This document shows positions 60,309-64,000 of a DNA stretch of 64,000 bases, piece after piece. The notes beneath the pieces were generated by a model. The model had not been told where the DNA came from and did not search any database. It saw nothing but the letters and a program-made list of their open reading frames with translations. The stretch comes from Spartobacteria bacterium (GTDB taxonomy: Bacteria; Verrucomicrobiota; Verrucomicrobiia; Chthoniobacterales; Chthoniobacteraceae). Each line of letters starts with the position of its first letter. Within the stretch, counting starts at the first letter, position 1. The stretch is taken from positions 1-64,000 of the forward strand of contig JAJPJG010000055.1 of assembly GCA_021324395.1 (NCBI GenBank). Direction: 5' to 3'. The position numbers and the translations under genes are program-made.

Positions 60309-61553
60309 CTAACAGTGCTTCGGCAAGAGCGCCGGTAAATTGCGGCGCAGCAAATCGAGCGCGGCTTGCGATGCAAGCCATTTGAAGGTTTCGCGGTCGG
60401 TTGGGAAATTGTGGTGCTCGACTTGGGTCGCGCCGTCTCGCGTGGCGAGTGCGACGAAGACGGTGCCTACTGGTTTTTGCGGCGTGCCTCCGCCGGGACC
60501 GGCGATGCCGGTGGTGGAAATTGCGAAATCGGCGTTCGCATTTTTCAAAGCACCCACGGCCATCGCGGCGGCGACTTCGCGGCTGACTGCACCGTGTTGC
60601 GCGATCAAGGCTGGATCGACACCGATGGCGTTTGTTTTCGCTTCGTTGGCGTAAGTTACAAAACCGGCGACGAAAATTTCCGACGCGCCCGGCACGTTCG
60701 TGATGCGATTTGCGACGAAACCGCCGGTGCACGATTCCGCGCTCGCGAGTTTTTTTCCGCGCTCGCGAAGCGCTGCGACGATGACTTCCTCCAGCTGACG
60801 GTTGTCCGTGGATGCGATGTTGTCGCCGAGATGCGTCTGCACGATTTGCGCGGCGCGTTCGATCAGTGCCGGCGTGCCGATGACGCGCACGTCGACTTCG
60901 CCGGGTCGCGCGCAATAGCCGAGCTCGATTCCGTCAAGCGCGAGAAGCTCTTCGCCAATCAGCGCCTCGACATTCGACTCGCCCATTCCGATCACGCGGA
61001 ACGTGCGGGACTCGACTGCGTTTCGCGGGGCGACCTTTTGTAAAATCGGCAGCACCGATTCGCAGAACATCGGCTTTAGCTCGCGCGGCGGGCCGGGGAG
61101 CAGGAACAAATGCGGTGTCTGTTTTTCCACGGAGTGGCTTAAATACAGGCCCGGTGCGGTGCCGTTGTTATTCGGCAGCACGGCGGCGCCGCGCGGGACC
61201 TGCGCCTGGCGCTTCACGCGTTGGGTCATTTTTAAACCGCGCCGCTCAAACCGCTGCGTTATCGCATTTAAAACATCCGCACTTTCGATCAGCTCGAGCC
61301 CGAGCAGCTCCGCGGTGATCTCGCGCGTGATGTCATCGGTGGTCGGGCCGAGTCCGCCAGTGACGAGCACGACGTCTGCGCGCGCGAACGATTCCACGAG
61401 CGCCTCGCGAATCGCGTCGCCATCGGGCACGGTGATCTGCCGCTGGATGCGCAGCCCGAGCGGAAAAAGTTCCTTCGCGAAAAATGCGAGATGCGTATTG
61501 GTGACGCTGCCGAGCAAAAGCTCCGTGCCCGTGTTGATGACTTCGACGCGCAC
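60309..61553 (-). CDS. cinA: Competence/damage-inducible protein A (CinA, nicotinamide-nucleotide amidase type)
   Basis: The 414-residue protein has two domains. Residues about 1-250 form the MoCF-like COG1058 domain (VEVINTGTELLLGSVTNTHL, VLVTGGLGPTTDDITRE, LFLLPGPPRELKPMFCESV), which acts as an ADP-ribose pyrophosphatase in some homologues. Residues about 255-410 are the CinA amidase domain (KKLASAESCTGGFVANRITN, FAISTTGIAGPGGGTPQKPV) that deamidates nicotinamide mononucleotide for NAD salvage. The pairing with nadD a few genes upstream in the same run supports a shared NAD theme. Confidence 0.95.
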   Translation of the reverse strand: MRVEVINTGTELLLGSVTNTHLAFFAKELFPLGLRIQRQITVPDGDAIREALVESFARADVVLVTGGLGPTTDDITREITAELLGLELIESADVLNAITQRFERRGLKMTQRVKRQAQVPRGAAVLPNNNGTAPGLYLSHSVEKQTPHLFLLPGPPRELKPMFCESVLPILQKVAPRNAVESRTFRVIGMGESNVEALIGEELLALDGIELGYCARPGEVDVRVIGTPALIERAAQIVQTHLGDNIASTDNRQLEEVIVAALRERGKKLASAESCTGGFVANRITNVPGASEIFVAGFVTYANEAKTNAIGVDPALIAQHGAVSREVAAAMAVGALKNANADFAISTTGIAGPGGGTPQKPVGTVFVALATRDGATQVEHHNFPTDRETFKWLASQAALDLLRRNLPALLPKHC

Positions 61554-61559
61554 GGCGGA

Positions 61560-62378
61560 TTAGCGTTCGAGTGCGTGAATCCACCCGGTCACGCGCGCCG
61601 CCTTGTCGGCGTCGCCGCCGTTTTGAAACGCGTAGAGCAGGTTTGCCAAAATGCGCCGCAACATCGCGCGCGAGCTGGCCGTGTCGAGATAGGTCGGTTG
61701 CAGCTTCAGCCTTTGCCGCGCAAGAATTTCCTCGCAGTCCGAGATGCGCAAAATGCGGCCGCGCTCGAACGGATCGAACAGCACTTCGTCGTGCCGCGCG
61801 AGAAAGTGGCCGGGAAAATTGACGCCCTCGATTTGCACACCGCAGCGTTTTCCGATGAGCATGTAAATGAGCGTAAGCGAAATCGGAATCCCGAGCCGCG
61901 TCGCGACGACGCGCGGCAGCATCGAATTGTCGACGCTGTAGTAATCGTCGGCGTTTCCGCGAAAATTCAATGTGGTGCCGATGTAAGCTGAGAGAGCGAG
62001 AATGCGTTTTTCCGCAGGATGAATTTTGCGCACGTTGCCGAGCGCGTCGGCCCAGGCGTCGAGTTGCGCGATGCAGCGGTTCACGTCCACGCCGGGCAAA
62101 ACCGCGCGCGCGAGCAGCCAGTTTGCGGCTTCGAGATCGCCGTCCTCAGGGAAGACGGGGCAAAGCGCGGTCAGCGCATCCGTCGCGGCTTGCGAATCGA
62201 TTTCGCCGATCACTTCGCTCACGTGGCGCGTCACTTTTTCGTCATCAACCAGCAGCAAATCGCGCAAATCGGCAATCGCATCGACTCCACCCTGCGCAAG
62301 CTGTTGTTTAACGAGCCGCACCGTCGAAGGATCATCGTCGCGGAGCAGCCGCACGATCGCATCTTTTTGCGGGAGCAT
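61560..62378 (-). CDS. SirB1 family transglutaminase-like protein
   Basis: From MLPQKDAIVRLLRDDDPSTV the product has 272 residues. The family's PVFPEDGDLEAANWLLARAV, DDYYSVDNSMLPRVVATRLG, PISLTLIYMLIGKRCGVQIE and GVNFPGHFLARHDEVLFDPF (catalytic-like His/Asp) are present, and a helical C-terminus (RRILANLLYAFQNGGDADKA) resembles a TPR. Members are called SirB1/YchA; the function is uncertain although a transglutaminase-like fold is predicted. The longer frame upstream is not coding. The gene runs between CPXCG and cinA in the same direction. Confidence 0.9.
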   Translation of the reverse strand: MLPQKDAIVRLLRDDDPSTVRLVKQQLAQGGVDAIADLRDLLLVDDEKVTRHVSEVIGEIDSQAATDALTALCPVFPEDGDLEAANWLLARAVLPGVDVNRCIAQLDAWADALGNVRKIHPAEKRILALSAYIGTTLNFRGNADDYYSVDNSMLPRVVATRLGIPISLTLIYMLIGKRCGVQIEGVNFPGHFLARHDEVLFDPFERGRILRISDCEEILARQRLKLQPTYLDTASSRAMLRRILANLLYAFQNGGDADKAARVTGWIHALER

Positions 62379-62386
62379 GCTGGAAT

Positions 62387-62578
62387 TTAGCTCATTTCCG
62401 CCGAGGCGCGGATATCGAAAATTTCGCCGGGCTCGCAGGTGACGTCGAACTGGATCGGCCGGCAGCAGACCGGGCAATCCTCGATCGTCGAATGGCTGCG
62501 CTGCGAGCTGTCGATCATCGTGGAAAATTCCTCGCCGCAATGCGGGCACGCGACCATCGTCTCGAGCAGCAGTTGCAT
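62387..62578 (-). CDS. CPXCG-motif cysteine-rich protein
   Basis: The 63-residue protein has two zinc-ribbon half-sites: VACPHCGEEFSTM and EDCPVCCRPIQFDV, in the order seen in the CPXCG family. It likely binds one zinc ion. Function is unknown; the family often sits beside housekeeping genes, as here between sirB1-like and rsfS. Its start abuts the rsfS stop. Confidence 0.92.
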   Translation of the reverse strand: MQLLLETMVACPHCGEEFSTMIDSSQRSHSTIEDCPVCCRPIQFDVTCEPGEIFDIRASAEMS

Positions 62579-62929
62579 TCAGCTCTCCGGCAGTTTGAGC
62601 CGCGGCGCATCGCTCCACAAATCCTCGAGCGAATAATAGCCGCGCTTATTTTCATGGAAGATGTGCACGATGACATCCGTGTAATCGATGACGATCCACT
62701 GGCTCATCGGAAAACCGTCCACGGCCTGCGGGCGAACGTTGTGATCCTGTTTGAGCTTTTCCTGGATTTCATTCGCGATCGCCTTGAGATGCGGCTCGGA
62801 GGTGCCGGAGCAGATTACGAAAAAATCCGTGAAACTCGAGATCCCGCGCAAGTCGAGCGCGATGGTGTTTTCCGCTTTTTTGTTGCCGGCGATTTCGGCG
62901 CAGAGAGTGGCTAGTTTTTCGGCGGTCAC
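62579..62929 (-). CDS. rsfS: Ribosome silencing factor
   Basis: RsfS binds ribosomal protein uL14 and blocks joining of the subunits in starvation. The 116-residue protein starts at GTG (VTAEKLATLCAEIAGNK) overlapping the nadD stop (GTGA). Motifs: AENTIALDLRGISSFTDFFV, CSGTSEPHLKAIANEIQEKL and GFPMSQWIVIDYTDVIVHIF. The longer frame upstream belongs to the other frame of nadD. nadD-rsfS is one of the most conserved gene pairs in bacteria. Confidence 0.95.
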   Translation of the reverse strand: MTAEKLATLCAEIAGNKKAENTIALDLRGISSFTDFFVICSGTSEPHLKAIANEIQEKLKQDHNVRPQAVDGFPMSQWIVIDYTDVIVHIFHENKRGYYSLEDLWSDAPRLKLPES

Positions 62930-63480
62930 TGGTAGAGTTTTTCGCGCTCGATGATTGCGAGCACTTTGTCGGGAACCAAATAGCGAATCGAAGCGCCGCG
63001 CGCAATACGCTCGCGAATTTCCGTCGCGGAAATATCGATGCGCCGCTGGAGCGTGATGAACGGATGCGGCGTTTTTTCTTCGCTGCGATTGAGCACGACG
63101 AATTGCGAGAGCAGCTTCAATTCCTCGATTCGCCGCCACGTGTGCAGCTCGCGCAAATTGTCCTCGCCGATCAAAAGAAACAAATCGGAGTCGGGAAAAC
63201 GCTCTTTCAAGAGTAAAACAGTGTCGATCGTGTAGGAAGTGCCGCCCCGCTTCAGCTCGCTGTCATCCATTTCAAAATCCGGCTCGTGCTCGATCGCCGC
63301 GGCGACCATCTCGGCGCGCACGTTTGCGGGCGCAGTCGTGCGATGCTGCTTGTGCGGCGAGATCGTATTCGGAATGAAAATCACGCGATTCAATTCCAAA
63401 TATTCAATCGCATCGCGCGCCAGAATGAGATGGCCGACATGGATCGGATCGAATGTGCCGCCGTAAATTCCGATGCGCAT
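62926..63480 (-). CDS. nadD: Nicotinate-nucleotide adenylyltransferase
   Basis: NadD joins nicotinate mononucleotide and ATP to form deamido-NAD. From ATG (MRIGIYGGTFDPIHVGHLIL) the product has 184 residues; a TTG two codons earlier (Leu-Lys-Met) would be in frame but the ATG is preferred. The nucleotidyl-transferase (T/H)xGH motif is VGHL, the C-terminal signature is ISATEIRERIARG, and SDLFLLIGEDNLRELHTWRR is the family middle. Confidence 0.95.
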   Translation of the reverse strand: MRIGIYGGTFDPIHVGHLILARDAIEYLELNRVIFIPNTISPHKQHRTTAPANVRAEMVAAAIEHEPDFEMDDSELKRGGTSYTIDTVLLLKERFPDSDLFLLIGEDNLRELHTWRRIEELKLLSQFVVLNRSEEKTPHPFITLQRRIDISATEIRERIARGASIRYLVPDKVLAIIEREKLYQ

Positions 63481-63482
63481 TT

Positions 63483-64000
63483 TCAATACATCAGGAACTG
63501 CCCGCGCATTGACTGGAAGCGCGAGATCGATGGATTCCAGCTCGCGACGATGCGCGGCACAGCAGTTCCATTTTCGATCGCATCGCGGATCGATGCGCTG
63601 CCGTAGCTTTTGAAAAAGAGGTCGAGTTTTTCACCCTGCGAGCGCGCGAAAAGATCGGGGCGCGCCGATGCATTGAGCAACGCGAGCAGATGAATCCCAA
63701 GCGCGGTGAGATTCGAGTCGTTGTGCGGTTCGATGCGAATGCGCACGCCGTTGAAGCCCTGCGAATACGGCGAAAAGGTCACACCCGGCGCGTGCAGCGA
63801 GCGCATCGCATTCGTAATGCGATTTGCATCGGAGTATTTCGACGCGGCAATTTCGAATGGCGATGAGGAGCCCACGCCGGTCTCCAGTCCGGCCAGTTCG
63901 CCGATCATGCCGGTGACCACGTAGTAAAACGGAGAACTGGCATACGGGATATTCGGCGATGGCTTGACCCAGCGCAGACCGGTATCGACCCATGTCATTT
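63483..64000 (-). CDS. DUF1343 (NamZ-like) protein, N-terminal part outside window
   Basis: Only the last 170 or so residues are visible, because the 5' part lies past the window's end (the first visible Met, MTWVDTGLRWVKPSPNIPYA, is internal to the family). The blocks WVKPSPNIP, GLETGVGSSSPFEIAAS, APGVTFSPYSQGFNG and the end SRFQSMRGQFLMY match the C-terminal half of DUF1343 proteins, several of which are exo-beta-N-acetylmuramidases (NamZ) in peptidoglycan recycling. The stop is three bases from the nadD start. Confidence 0.85.
   Translation of the reverse strand, partial: MTWVDTGLRWVKPSPNIPYASSPFYYVVTGMIGELAGLETGVGSSSPFEIAASKYSDANRITNAMRSLHAPGVTFSPYSQGFNGVRIRIEPHNDSNLTALGIHLLALLNASARPDLFARSQGEKLDLFFKSYGSASIRDAIENGTAVPRIVASWNPSISRFQSMRGQFLMY

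Overview
The window looks like a chromosomal segment of a Gram-negative bacterium of the Verrucomicrobiota, probably near Chthoniobacter. The support is indirect: three proteins end in a PEP-CTERM sorting tail (VPEPST or VPEPQT, hydrophobic helix, basic end); one giant surface protein has autotransporter-associated beta-strand repeats; there are outer-membrane genes (OprB porin, LptF/G, SurA, MlaEFD); codon use is G+C-rich; and many small gene families have no named function. No rRNA, phage, IS or CRISPR was seen. One tRNA (Phe, GAA) is present.

Layout. 1-9.3 kb: a partial FAD reductase, small secreted and membrane proteins, a CheB-CheR-PAS fusion, a LuxR-type two-component pair, a zinc-ribbon protein and an ECF sigma factor. 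9.3-11.2 kb: surA-pdxA. 11.3-19.4 kb: a translationally coupled run of a UVR-domain protein, a peptide ABC transporter (dppABCD-like) and an MlaE-F-D lipid transporter. 19.4-24.2 kb: a VOC protein, an NDH-2-like dehydrogenase fused to cNMP-binding and CBS domains, and a hybrid kinase. 24.2-34.1 kb (minus strand): DUF1015, bifunctional nuclease, glycosyltransferase, xylose-isomerase-like and other TIM-barrel proteins, RibD-like reductase, flippase-like membrane protein and glycogen phosphorylase. 34.3-39.8 kb: uvrB converging on the 1,085-residue autotransporter-type protein. 40-46.7 kb: tRNA-Phe, dodecin, araA, host-attachment protein, ruvC-lipB, dgt and a phosphatase. 46.7-52.5 kb (minus): an operon of two PEP-CTERM proteins, a prepilin-like protein, a DUF6580 membrane protein, an OprB porin and LptF/G, headed by what I read as a cobalamin riboswitch. 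52.6-54.1 kb: a gene graveyard with remnants of purN and of a DNA methyltransferase. 54.1-59.3 kb: an unknown FN3-like protein, an orphan LuxR HTH, a CpxAR-like pair, and secreted BsuPI-like and EF-hand proteins. 59.5-64 kb (minus): a secreted protein and the cinA / sirB1-like / CPXCG / rsfS / nadD / namZ-like housekeeping run.

Two things stand out. First, three gene-free gaps (4.9-5.3, 40.05-40.26 and 54.97-55.28 kb) each hold a tandem array with a 21-bp period but with different sequence. In two of them, adjacent 21-mers pair into a 42-bp unit with an internal dyad. A shared period without shared sequence suggests a spacing-driven function such as same-face protein binding, or chains of RNA hairpins, rather than copies of one element. 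Second, the riboswitch-led operon puts a predicted surface beta-propeller, a second surface protein, a pilin-like protein, a small transporter-like membrane protein and a porin under probable B12 control. This is a candidate PEP-CTERM-anchored counterpart of the BtuG-type B12 capture systems of Bacteroidota.
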